From: Edaphochlamys debaryana
Taxonomy: Eukaryota > Chlorophyta > Chlorophyceae > Chlamydomonadales
DNA length: 64,000 nt
Assembly: GCA_016858145.1 (NCBI GenBank)
Contig: JAEHOE010000013.1
Location: forward strand, 806,001-870,000
Direction: 5' to 3'
Positions within the stretch are counted from its first letter, which is position 1. Each line of letters begins with the position of its first letter. The notes under the pieces are model-generated. The model searched no databases and had not been told where the DNA came from. It saw nothing but the letters and a program-made list of their open reading frames with translations. The translations under genes were made by a program, and so were the position numbers. This document shows, one piece after another, positions 1 to 10,316 of the stretch.

Positions 1-1030
1 CGAAGTTTGGGTACGAGACTCCAGATTCAACTGCCGGCCGCTTGCAGTGGCCTGGGTGGCAGCGCTGCCGGGTGCAGGCAGCCGGATACCGGTACGTGTG
101 AGAGCTAGAAGGTGAGATAGAGAGTGATATTACACAGGTTGACGGGGGTGGGGGCGTCCAGGTACGCAGTTAAGTCGGGGAGACGAGTGGTGCCTGTCCG
201 GGGCAGCTGCACGACGTGAGCAGGGGCAGGCAGGGGCAACAGGGGCGAAAGGGATAGCGGACAGCGGAGCTCGCGATTGGCCCAGACGACTAGGGTTCGT
301 GCCTTGGCCGCAACAGCCGCGCTGCGACACTGCGACACAATAGATGGTCACCACCAGGCTCTGCTGACTACAACTCAGCCCCTGCGCCCCCTATCTGCGG
401 ATAGCACAGCTGCCATGGCAACCCCCACCCCACAAACAGGGGGGGGGGCAGGGGGGGGGGCACCGCGGGGGGTGCCGCCGACAAGTGCTCGGCAGGGCCG
501 ACACGCTACTGCCGACCCACTGCGAGTTGACGCGATTGCGTCGCTTATTCGCAGGGTTATTGCTGCGACCACAGGCGCAGCCCTGAAGCGCTGGGGCGCG
601 AAGATGCTCACCATGTAACACACACTTTTGAAAGCTAGGCCGCACGCGTAACCGCGAAGCCTACATAAAACAGCGTAACGCGATAGAGCCACTAGTCGTG
701 AGAACTGGCGTTCCTAAACCGAGGCCGAACATCAGTCGCTCTCGCTCGTGCGGTGTTCGCACGACCCCGCAATTGCTGGAAGATGTAGATCAGCTATCCA
801 TGTAATGTTTGAAGTCGGTGGCAGACTGCGAGAGGCCCGCACGGCGGAGAGCGGTCGGAGTTCGCGAGGGCGACAAGGCGCGCTTCCTCCAGAGCGCGAC
901 TCCGCCCGAGAAAATGAGATCAGCTATACAGGGCATATTCAGCTACCGCGCGCACTCATCGGCAGGGCGCGAGAGGCCCGCAAACCCCCGAATTTTCTGC
1001 AAGTACATTTTTTTCACAGCATCCTTAGAT
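1..1030. other. Intergenic / repeat-rich, no gene recognised
   Basis: I see no coding region here with family resemblance; the open frames are GC-driven shadows. There are G-runs near 439-461. A short stretch at 292-318 (AGGGTTCGTGCCTTGG core) recurs at 6105-6120 upstream of the second MYND gene, which suggests an interspersed repeat fragment. Confidence 0.5.
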
Positions 1031-1330
1031 ATGGGGGTAATTGTGTGCCTGGCCGCCGTTGCTGCGATGGAAAAGGGGCGGCAGGCGTTGTACGGGGCCC
1101 GGAGTGGCCCGGGTAGGACGGTGCCCGCCGCCGGTGTGCGCCGCGTGGGGGCCCGCGTGATTGCTGACTTTGTGTCCCGGCTGTGGTCCTTTGCGGCGCT
1201 CGGCTCGCGGCCACGTGGTTGGGATGTGGTTTCGGGGAGCCACGTCTTCCTGGGCTCCTCTGCTTCGGGGCATGTGGTGTGCACTGTGCCTCTTGATGAT
1301 GATTCGTCATCCGCTTCGGACGGGTGATTG
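1031..1330 (+). pseudogene. LINE ORF2 C-terminal relic (5'-truncated)
   Basis: The frame from 1031 to the TGA at 1325-1327 reads VCLAAVAAMEKGRQALYGAR and later LWSFAALGSRPRGWDV. This aligns with the last ~90 residues of the LINE at 45.7-50.3 kb (VCLAATTAMEKGRQYLYATR ... LHSFAALRPPSGWETI). No RT or endonuclease sequence precedes it, so this is a dead 5'-truncated insertion. The direct-repeat tail at 1357-1984 is probably its 3' UTR. The homology was seen by eye; family assignment to an APE-type LINE follows from the longer copy. Confidence 0.7.
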
Positions 1331-1356
1331 TTGCGGCCCTGTTTGCGGTTCTGACT

Positions 1357-1984
1357 TGAGCTTGGTGGCTGCGGCTGCTTGGCTCTTGACCTGCGCATGT
1401 GCTGTTCGGGCTCGGTGGCGGCGCTGATGTGCGGTGACTAGGGACCTTCCGGTCTCGCGGCCGGGGGCCCTGGGGCGCGTGTGGCGAGAGGGTGGTTGCG
1501 CTTTGTTTGCGGTCGCTCTGCGCCTTTGGGCGCTTGAGTCTTGCGCACGGCGCGTGTTGAGTTAGTGGGTGCGCTGTTCTGCGGTTGTTCAGGACGCTTC
1601 CGGCTTCGGCTGGGGGGCATGGGGTTCCGAGGGCTGCTGCTCCGTCCAAGTCCTCCCTACCTTTGCGCCTGCCGCATTGGCTGGGGGAGGCACCCTGTGT
1701 AACCAACGGCTTCCTTAATTAACCAAACGGCATCCTTAATTAACCTGAGCTTGGTGGCTGCTGCCGCTTGGCTCTTGCCCTGCGCCCTTGGGCGCTTGCG
1801 CATTGCGCACGGCCCGTGTTGAGTTAGTGGGTGCGCTGTTCTGCGGTTGTTCAGGACGCTTCCGGCTTCGGCTGGGGGGCATAGGGTTCTGTGGGCTGTT
1901 GCTCCGTCAAAGTCCTCCCTACCTTTGTGCTTGCCGCATTGGCTCGGGGAGGCACCCTGTGTAACCAAACGCCTCCTAATTAAC
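1357..1984 (+). repeat. Tandem dimer of a LINE-like 3' tail
   Basis: There are two direct copies. Unit 1 is 1357-1745 and unit 2 is 1746-1984. Both start TGAGCTTGGTGGCTG, share a block from GTGTTGAGTTAGTGGGTGCG through the CCTGTGTAACC region, and end in TAATTAAC. Unit 2 lacks about 130 bp that unit 1 has, apparently lost between two CTGCGC repeats. Unit 1 ends in a doubled CCTTAATTAACC tail. The array stops 48 bp before the start codon of MYND gene A, so it probably forms part of that gene's 5' flank. Confidence 0.65.
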
Positions 1985-2031
1985 ATTCACCACAATGCTC
2001 CCAACGAGTTGAGGTCTTCAAGCTTACCAAC

Positions 2032-4964
2032 ATGCACCCTCGGGAAGCACCTCCAGCACTCGCACCCGTACCCAGGCTGTCCAAGCATATAAGAAGGGTG
2101 CTGGGCAGGCTGCCGGGATCTGCAGGGCTGTTGAAGCGCGCGCATCAGCTTAGCCATTCGGACCTCCATGACCTCGACGTGGACCTGGAGGAGCTCCATG
2201 GCTTTGCGGGCACCACCGCAAATGGCGAGAAGCTGGTGGCCGAGCTCGCGGAGAGGCGGGACATCGCGGCGGCCTTCGTGCACATGGCGGCGTGGTCCTC
2301 GCGCTTGGAGCTGTCGGGGAGCGAGCAGCTCTTGGCCGTGCGCTTGCACGAGATCGCGTGGCGCTCCATGGACCTGGTCGCTCTCCTCCTGGACGCTGCC
2401 GCTGGCCCGGCGAGGGGGACTTCTGCAGCCGCGGACGCGGGCACAGTGGTCTCACTGCTCTTTGACGCCCTGATCCAGGCGCAGACCCTGCACGCCGCGT
2501 CTCGGCAGGCAGCCGCAGCCGCCTCAGCGCTGGCTCAGGCGGCAAGGGCGGGGCCGGGCGGGGCGGCCGCGCCCGCAGCAGCGGCCGCGGGCAGCCCTCA
2601 GGACATGCACCTGCGGGTGCGCGCAGCGCAACAAGCGGCGGCAGTCCTGGGGCTGGCTGACAGCATGGCCCGATACACTCACGACCACAATGGCCGAGCG
2701 TCCGGCGATCAGAAGTGCAGACTGCTGTCCTCCCTGCGCGAGAGCTCCGTGCTTGACCACACGAGCCGGCTGCTGCTCCTGCTGCGGCCCCCTCCGGACG
2801 GTCAGGCCCCGCCCGCGGCGTCGCTCTCAAGCCTGGCGGCCGCCCAGTGCAAAGGTCTCCAATACTTCTCCAACGTCGTTACATTCACGTCAAGCATTGG
2901 CGGCGGCGATCACATGGACAACCTGCGTGAGCGCTACGGGCCCTGCGTCATTCACGGACTCCTGACCCTGGGCGCCTCCTCCCTGGCTGTGGCGGACCTA
3001 GGGCCCTGCGGCCTGCCGCGGGACCCGGTCCTCGCAGTGCCCCAGTGGCGTGGGTCGGTTCGTGCCCTGCCGTCCCTGCACAGCATGACCATGCTCGCCT
3101 TCGTCACGGCACTGAGGCTGGACGTCAACCTGCCGCGGCCCTCGCTGCGGCCCCGTGCCGCCATGCGCCTCGCCCTGCGGGCGATGCAGCTGGGCGGCGT
3201 ATCGGCGCGAGCTCGGCGCCCTGCTCACGTCATTGTGCAGACCCCATCGGAGATGCGGATCGATGTGGGTTGGAGCGGCGGCAGGCGCTACAGCGCGCAG
3301 CGCTTGCGGCACCTCCTGCCGGACGACCGGGGCGGAACGGTGCTGGCGGCTGCGGCTGCGCTGGTCAAGGCGGCGGAGCGGTGGCCGGGGGCGTGGGCCG
3401 CCGAGGCAGGCAGGGCTGGGCGCCGCTCTTCACGGCCGTTGTGCACTGCGTGGGCGCGGAGGCGGCGGAGGACATGCGAAAGGCCCTGGTAGGCGCCTCG
3501 GCCAGCTGCTGTGCGCTGCAACAGAGCCGCTGGTGGACTTGAAAGGTAAGCCCGGAGGCTGCCCGCTTCTCCTGTCCCCTTCCCGGCTGTTGTGGTCTCC
3601 CGCTGCCCGTCTCTGCGCCCATCTTTGTCCTACCGAGCGGGGTCCTGCAGGTCTTGTCCATATCTTTGCTGTGGCTACCCCAACAGACTTTGCCACACAC
3701 TGCCCTGCCCCCCATGACTCTCTCTGCAGGCGCAAGCGTGCGCGTCCTCGTCCTGGCGCCCGCCCAGCTGCCGTCCTGCGTGGCGGCGGCGCTGGAGGGC
3801 GGCGTGGTGCCGCTGTTCGAGACGCTGATTCGGGCGGCCGGCGATGACCCGGCCGGGCCCGAGGCACGTGTCGTGCTTCACCTGCTGGGGCACGGCCATG
3901 TGTCCCACGGTCTGACGGCGCTTGTGGTCCACAGCCCCCCACGCCAGGCCGCGGCCTTCCTGGCGACGCTGGCCAAGGTCCTCCGCCGGACGGCACACGA
4001 GGCTATGCCGAACCGACACTGGGGGCTTCTGGCCTCCCTCCTGGTCGATCACTGCAACGATCTGCTGGACATCGCGGCCCCCACGGCCCCCGCGCCGCCC
4101 GCCGACGTCGTCCGTGTGCTATCGCTCGCATTGCACGGGCTGCTGCCGGACCTGTCGAGGTTCGTACAGGAGCTTGCGAAAGATCTCCTGACGAGCTCGC
4201 CTGATGCGCCCGGCGTACGCGCGCTGGGGGTGCTGGTGGATGAGGGGCTGCTATCGGTGCTCCTGACCGCCCTCGACCTGGCCGCCCGGGCAGCCCCGCG
4301 GACCGAGGGCCCCGCGCCCGTCCCCACGCACCGCCTGGCCTCCGCCGTGTGCCTGCCCTTCCTGGTGGAGGAGTGCGGGGCGGTGCCGCTGCTGGGGGCC
4401 ATGATGGACCTGGTCCAGAGGTACGACGACGTCCCTGGCTGCGAGGGGCTGGGCCTCGGCCCCACGACCCGCGACTCGCTGTCCCTGTGCTGCCTGGGCT
4501 TGCACGAGGCCTACCCAGACCAGCTCTGGCATGGCGACGGCTCTAGTGCGGCTGGCGACGGTGGCAGCAGCTCGGGGGGCCCTGCCGTGGCGGCGTGGCG
4601 GCCAAAGGCGCTTCGCTTCCTGGGGTCAAAGCTGCAGGCGACGGACCCAGAGCGCAGCGGCAAGCTCTCAGCCCTGGCAGTACTGCTGAGCTCCCCCCGG
4701 AACGCCAACACGCTGTCACGGGACGGTGCATCCGTGGTGCCGGCAGGGGAGGCTGGGCGCCTGGCCGCGCTCAAGGCCGAGGCGCGGGCGCTGCTGCCCG
4801 CCTGCGCCAACCCGGCCTGCATAAACCTGGCGGGAGACAGCGAGGCGGGCGTGAGGCTGCAGCAGTGCGGGCAATGCAAGGCGGTGTCGTACTGCTGCCG
4901 CGATTGCCAGACGGCGCACGGGAAGGCCGGTCACAAGGCGGTGTGCGCGGCGGAGGGCGGCTGA
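2032..4964 (+). pseudogene. MYND zinc-finger protein copy A, two exons, exon 1 frameshifted
   Basis: Large Ala/Leu-rich helical protein with a C-terminal MYND finger (a zinc-binding protein-interaction module; substrate unknown). Exon 1 is 2032-3545 and exon 2 is 3730-4964. The GT-AG intron 3546-3729 is phase 1. The start ATG at 2032 gives an N-terminus (MHPREAPP...) matching copy B. The finger starts CANPACINLAGDSEAG and ends CQTAHGKAGHKAVC. Relative to copy B, exon 1 lacks one C near 3406 (GAGGCAGG versus GAGGCCAGG) and another C near 3496. The frame therefore hits TAG at 3490-3492, reads about 30 residues of homologous sequence in a second frame, and regains the LLCAATEPLVDLK frame before the intron. 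Adding two bases makes the CDS length divisible by three. Both deletions lie in C-runs, so an assembly error is as likely as real decay. Confidence 0.8.
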
Positions 4965-5005
4965 GCGGTTGGGTGGGAGGGTCTTGTATACTGTTCGCTT
5001 CTGAT

Positions 5006-5010
5006 TGTAA
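5006..5010 (+). promoter_or_regulatory. Candidate TGTAA poly(A) signal of copy A
   Basis: TGTAA is the usual chlorophyte nuclear polyadenylation signal. This copy is 42 nt after the stop codon; a second TGTAA follows at 5043-5047. Neither has been tested against transcripts. Confidence 0.45.
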
Positions 5011-5047
5011 GGGGCATGGCATTGACGAATGCGTATATGGCTTGTAA

Positions 5048-6252
5048 TTGACTCCCGCATGCAGTAGTTTCCTTTGGGCTGCGGTCCGCTCAGACTTACA
5101 GCCCGCACGGCCTAGACGATTGTGATGAGTTTTACTTGGGTGGCGGCTCGCCTGACCGGGACCCTGGCAGGAGTGTTGGCCGTTGTGGCCCGCGGGCCGC
5201 ATCAGTCCATGGACTAGCGCCTAGCGATGCCAGTGGACAGGCTACAGACTGGGGCTACCGGTCAGGGGCAGCCGCGTTGGAGAAGCCATGTGGGTCGGGG
5301 CTTCGGGGGTCGCCAGCGATGTGGGTCGGGGGTGGGTGAGTAGCGCAAGGTGGATGACGACCGCTTGCCACTGCCGGCGGGTGGATAGTGGGCTTGCAAA
5401 GGTTTCATGGAGGCCGTGTCGGGCCTTCAAGTGGATTGTTGGCCAATAAGGTATAGTGGGAGGTGAAGGTTGCAGCGAAGACTTGTCGGGGCGTTTACCG
5501 GTTCTAGAACAGGCGGTGCGGGTGCCCGGGGGCACCAACACCTCGCACCAGCACGGGGCGATAAGTTCGTCTTCCATCTCCCTGGGCGCTCTGGGGTCTC
5601 GGCAGACAACTTCGCAGTTGCGATGTGCCCGCCTAGAGGCCGAAAGGGCGAGCGGCTAGCCGGGCACACTGCCTGAAGGCGCGCTGCTCGGCTGCCAGCT
5701 GCAGGAGGCGGCAGCAAGCATTTTGCTTTGGTTTGGTGCTGGAAGCCTGCAACACGGCCGTGCTGGGCTGAAAGATAGTAACTGTTTTAGAGGCACATGT
5801 CGCTTACATAGTCGGTTGTAAGCTGAAGAAGGGCGCGTGGCAAGCGGATGGTTTAGTGGGGGGATGAGAGCTCCCGCAAGCATGAGGTTGTACCGCACAC
5901 AGCCACGCACGCGCGGCATGCGCGGAAGGTGTTGCTGCAATGCAGATGTAACGGGGTTGCTGTTTGCCTGTCGCTGTTGCCCGAGGAGGAGCGCCGGGGC
6001 CCGGGGAGAAAGAAGCTCGGGCCGACCAGCGATGTTGTCCAGGCGAGTCCAGGGCAGAGCCATACAGCATCCACCGGGGCCTGGGGAGAAAGAGGCTCGA
6101 GTCCAGGGTTCGTGCCTTGGTCGTGACAGCCGACAGGGCGTTGCAATGCAATTGCACCTGGGCAACATTGCTACCGCCAGGCTGACCAGCTGCCAAAGTC
6201 GCCAGAATGCTGCCTACGAGGTGCTCAGGTCGTGAAAGCTTTTGAAACAAAC
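5048..6252. other. Intergenic between MYND copies A and B
   Basis: No supportable gene. It contains a local near-repeat of GTGGGTCGGGG (5289-5334) and two related GGGGAGAAAGA(A/G)GCTCG segments near 6004 and 6083. The short repeat shared with 292-318 is at 6105-6120. The promoter of copy B must lie here, but I see no clear core element. Confidence 0.4.
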
Positions 6253-9228
6253 ATGCCCCCTCGGCGAGCACCTGCACCCGCATCCAGGCTACCCCAACAT
6301 GTGCAGAAGCCGCTGCGTAGGCTGCCTGGGTCTGTAGGGCTGCTGAAGCGCGCGCATCAGCTCAGCCATGCGGACCTCCACGACCTCGACGTGGACCTGG
6401 AGGAGCTCCATGGCTTCGTGTCTACCACCGCAAATGCTGAGGCGCTGGTGGCTGAGCTCGCGGATCGGCGTGACGTCGCGGTGGCCCTGGTGCACATGGT
6501 GGCGTGGTCCGCGCGCCTGGAGCTGTCGGGCAGCGAGCAGCTCTTGGCCGTGCGGTTGCACGAGATTGCAAGGCGATCCATGGATCTAGTCGCTGCCCTC
6601 CTGGACGCTGCTGCTGGCTCGACTAGGGGGAGCTCTGCGGCCCCAGAGGCGGGCACCATGAACCTGCTGCTCGACGCCCTGATCAAGACGCAGACCCTGC
6701 ACGCCGCGTCTCGGCAGGCAGCCGCGGCCGCCTCAACGCTGGCTCGGGCTGCTGGGGCGGGGCCGGGCGGGGCGGCGGCACCCGCCGCAGCAGCCGCGGG
6801 CTTCAGAACCGACGTCCGCCTCCGCGTGCGCACAGCCCAGCAAGCGGCTGCGACCCAGGGGCTGGTCGCTTCCATGTCTTGCTACAGCCAAGAGGCCCGA
6901 CGCCGAGTGTCCTCCAAGGCCCTGACGACAGCGCTGCGGGAGAGCTTCATCCTGAACAACATGGGCCGCCTTCTACTGCTGCTGCGGCCCCCGGCCGGCG
7001 GGCCGCCGCCTCCCGCCCCGGCGGTGACGAGCCTCGCGGCAGCCCAGGCCGACGCGCTCACCCGCTTCGCTAGCATCGTGGCCTTCACGTGCATGAGCGA
7101 CGGAATGGACGGCGTTGACCTCAGCGAGCGCTGCGGCCCCTGCGCGAGCCACGCGCTGCTGACCCTGGGCGCAGCGGCCCTGGCGAGGGCGGACGGCGGC
7201 CCCTGCGGCCTGCCGCGCAGCCCGCTGCTAGCGCCGCCCGAGCAGGAAACCCTGGGGCCCCTGCCGTCGCTGCACGGCCGCCTCCTGGCCAGCTTCGTGA
7301 TGGCGCTCCATCTGGAAACCAAGCGGCCGCAGCCCTCGCTGTCGCCCCGTGCCGCCATGCGCCTGGCCATGCGGGTGCTGCAGCTGGCCGGCGCGTCCGC
7401 GCGGGCCGCGGCCGGCGGCGCGCTTCAAGGTGCGATTCCGTGGGGCTCCGAGCTGAGGCCCGAGATGCGCGTCAACGTCAGCTGGAGCGGCGGCCGGCGC
7501 GCCGGGGCGCTGCGCTTCCGCCTGCTGCTGCTGTACGACCGGGGCCTGGCCTCAGTGGAGGCGTTGGGGCTCCTGGCCGATGCTGCGGAGCGGTGGCCGC
7601 GGGCGTGGGCCGCCGAGGCCAGGCAGGGCTGGGCGCCGCTCTTCACGGCCGTTGTGCACTGCGTGGGCGCGGAGGCGGCGGACGGCAAGAACCGCTCCTT
7701 CCTCATCGGCTCCCTGGCTCGCATGCTGCGCAGAGCCGCAGGGCCCCTCCTTGGCGAGACAGGCAAGCACCGCGGCCCCTCGCCTCGCGGCCTCGCTGCT
7801 GCACCCGCAGCCTGGCTTTCGTTTGTGCGCTCCGCTGCGAAATTGTGTGCCTCTGCGACTGCCTGGTCTCACCTGTTCCTGTCCGGTCTTCGCGCTTAGC
7901 TTGTGGCACTTAGCTCTGTCAAAGCAGCATAGCCCTGTGCCGCTGACCTTTCCTGTTCCCTCTGTGCCCTGTCCCCCTTCTCCTCCTGCTGAGCAGGCCG
8001 CTACTACAAGCCTATGCTCCTGGCGCCCGCCCAGCTGCCTCCCTGCGTGGCGGCGGCGCTGGAGGGCGGCGTGGTGCCGCTGTTCGAGACGCTGCTCCGA
8101 GCGGCCGGCGAGGACCCGTCAGCCCCCGAAGCTGCCCTGGCAGGCGGCCTGCTCGCGGTCTCGGAGACCTTCCCCAGCCTGTCTGCCCTGATGCTGCACA
8201 GCCCACCCCGCCAGGGCGCAGCCTTCAGCGCCACGCTCGCCAAGCTGCTGCGGCGCAGCCATGCTTCGTCCGAGGACCTGAGCTGGGGCGTCCGGGCGTC
8301 CTACGTCATCAGCTACGCCAACACCACGCTGGTCCGCCCGTACGAGGAGCAGCCCGGCCCCGTGGACCCCGCCGCACCCGCTGCACCCTCCGTCGTGCTG
8401 CCTTTCGCCGTGCTGCAGCTTGCGCCGGAGCTGTCGCGCCTTGCTCGGAAGGCCGCGGGACAAGTGCTGAGGGACCCGCCGAGCGACACCCTCGTCACGT
8501 CCTTCGCCATGATTGGGCGGTCGCTGTTGGGGACGCTGGAGCAGGCTGTGGAGCTCAAGGCTCGCCGGGCGGAGGGCGCCGGGCCCTCGCACCGCCTGGC
8601 CTCCGCCGTGTGCCTGCCCTTCCTGGTGGAGGAGTGCGGGGCGGTGCCGCTGCTGGGGGCGCTGCTGGACTTCGTGGAGGCCTGGGCGGACAAGCGGGAC
8701 AACATCAACACGGTGGTGTTGGGGCCCCCCGCTTACCCAGAGCTAGCATTGTGCTGCCTGGCCGTGCACGAGGCCTACCCAGACCAGCTCTGGCGGAGCG
8801 ACGGCGCAAGCGCAGACGGTAGTGGCGGTGGCAGTTCGGCGGCCCCTGCCGTGGCGGCGTGGCGGCCGCAAGCGCTTCGCTTCCTGGCGGCGAAGCTGCA
8901 GGCGACGGACCCAGAGCGCAGCGGCAAGCTCTCGGCCCTGGCAGTACTGCTGAGCTTCCCGCGGAGCGCCAACACGCCCTCCTGGGGTGGGGCTTCCGCG
9001 GCCCTAGTGGCGGAGGCTGAGCGCCTGGCCGCGGTCAAGGCCGAGGCGCGGGCGCTGCTGCCCGCCTGCGCCAACCCGGCCTGCGTCAACCTGGCGGGAG
9101 ACAGCGAGGCGGGACTGAAGCTGCAGCGGTGCGCGCGGTGCAAGGGGGTGTCGTACTGCTGCCGCGAGTGCCAGACGGCGCACTGGAAGGCGGGGCACAA
9201 GGCGGTGTGCGTTGCGGAGGGCGGCTGA
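6253..9228 (+). CDS. MYND zinc-finger protein copy B (two exons, GC-AG intron)
   Basis: Intact copy of about 913 residues: exon 1 6253-7762, exon 2 7997-9228, phase-1 intron 7763-7996. The donor is GC (ACAG|GCAAGC), where its closest relative, copy A, has GT at the same position; the acceptor is GAGCAG. I chose ATG 6253 over the upstream in-frame ATG 6232 because MPPRR is the shared N-terminus of copies B, C, E and F. The N-terminal half is Ala/Leu-rich and helical. Exon 2 starts near the conserved LPPCVAAALEGGVVPLFETL block and has the FLVEECGAVPLLGA block. A MYND finger closes the protein (CANPACVNLAG, then CARCKGVSYCCREC and HWKAGHKAVC), with the zinc ligands in the usual Cys/His spacing. 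Function is unknown; the finger suggests protein binding. Confidence 0.85.
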
Positions 9229-10258
9229 GCGGTTGGGTGGGAGGGTCTTGTGCACTGCTCGCTCCTGGATCAAGGGGCCTGGCATTAGCGAATGTGTGTG
9301 TTTCTTGGCTCGCAAGGGCGGCTGAGCGGCTACCACTGCCTGAAGGACGCTGGCTGGTGCGAGCATTACGCGGGCTGAGGGTCAGGGCAGGGCAGGGGCA
9401 GGGGCAGGACATACAGATACGGTGTACCTGGTTCCTGGTGCTGGGGAGGAGTGGATAATGAGAGCTTCGCTGAGTAATGGCTATTGTGGGGCTTCGCAGC
9501 GACGAGTCTGGGGCTATGTGGGGCATACATGCGTGCTTCTGGTTCCAGTGTGTGGCATCCCAGTGGGGACTGCCAGCGGTGGCCATCATAGCCAGGGTTG
9601 ATCCATCCCTGATCACAGCATCGTAGCAAGCAACCGAGCCCGTGGCCCCAGGGACTGACGAACGAGGGAAGGGCATGGGCAGCTAATCCGAAAGGCGTGA
9701 TGAGCCGTTGTGCTCTGTGCCTGTACACGCTGGAAAGCGGGGCCCTGCGGGGTTAGGGATGTCTGATTGCAGGGTACCTAGGGGTCAGGTGCCTTGGGGA
9801 CACGTGCAGCCCGTGCTCACACCTGGCTTTCCTTCACCTGCCTGGACTGGCATTAATGAGCACGCTCTGCCACCCTTGATCTGGCTTTGGGGCACAGTCT
9901 TGGGGGCTGAACTGGGCGGAGAGCCTCATTTGTTACGGCGCTGCTCCACACACACACATACACTTGCCACCGAGCTTGAAGCCACATCCTGAAGGTGAAG
10001 CAGCTGAGCGCCAGGCGGGCTGCGCGGGCACGTCCACACCGCGAACTACATTGCGAACCCTCGAGAGGGTGGGGGGCAACATGTGCGCGGTGCACAGGGT
10101 GCGGGGGGTCCGGTACGGGCGCGGCGGGGCTGGTTAGGAGACTAACGCGGTCTCCATTTATCTTGACTGCAGATCACAAGTTTGAACAGATACTTAGCCC
10201 TACGCCTCTTACGACAGGTAGCGCCTTCACTGTAATCTGCACTTTCCTCGACATGCGC
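9229..10258. other. Intergenic between copies B and C
   Basis: I see nothing coding. There is a GGGCAG/GGGGCAG simple-sequence patch at about 9382-9408 and a short CA-rich run near 9951-9964. Confidence 0.4.
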
Positions 10259-10316
10259 TCAGGAACTCAGGACTCGCTGTCTTTACTAGTCAGCCTCTAG
10301 CAGGAGGCTCACAGAT
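10259..10316 (+). promoter_or_regulatory. Conserved 5' leader of C-type MYND genes
   Basis: The sequence just before the start of copy C (AGGAACTCAGGACT ... GCCTCTAG) recurs before copy F at 28778-28836. Conservation of non-coding sequence marks the duplicated 5' UTR/promoter-proximal region and supports both start codons. Confidence 0.5.

Noticed and set aside
7763..7899. Copy B exon 1 reading on to the stop at 7897-7899
   Set aside because: The family intron begins at 7763 with GCAAGC and matching phase; the read-through residues have no counterpart in the other copies.
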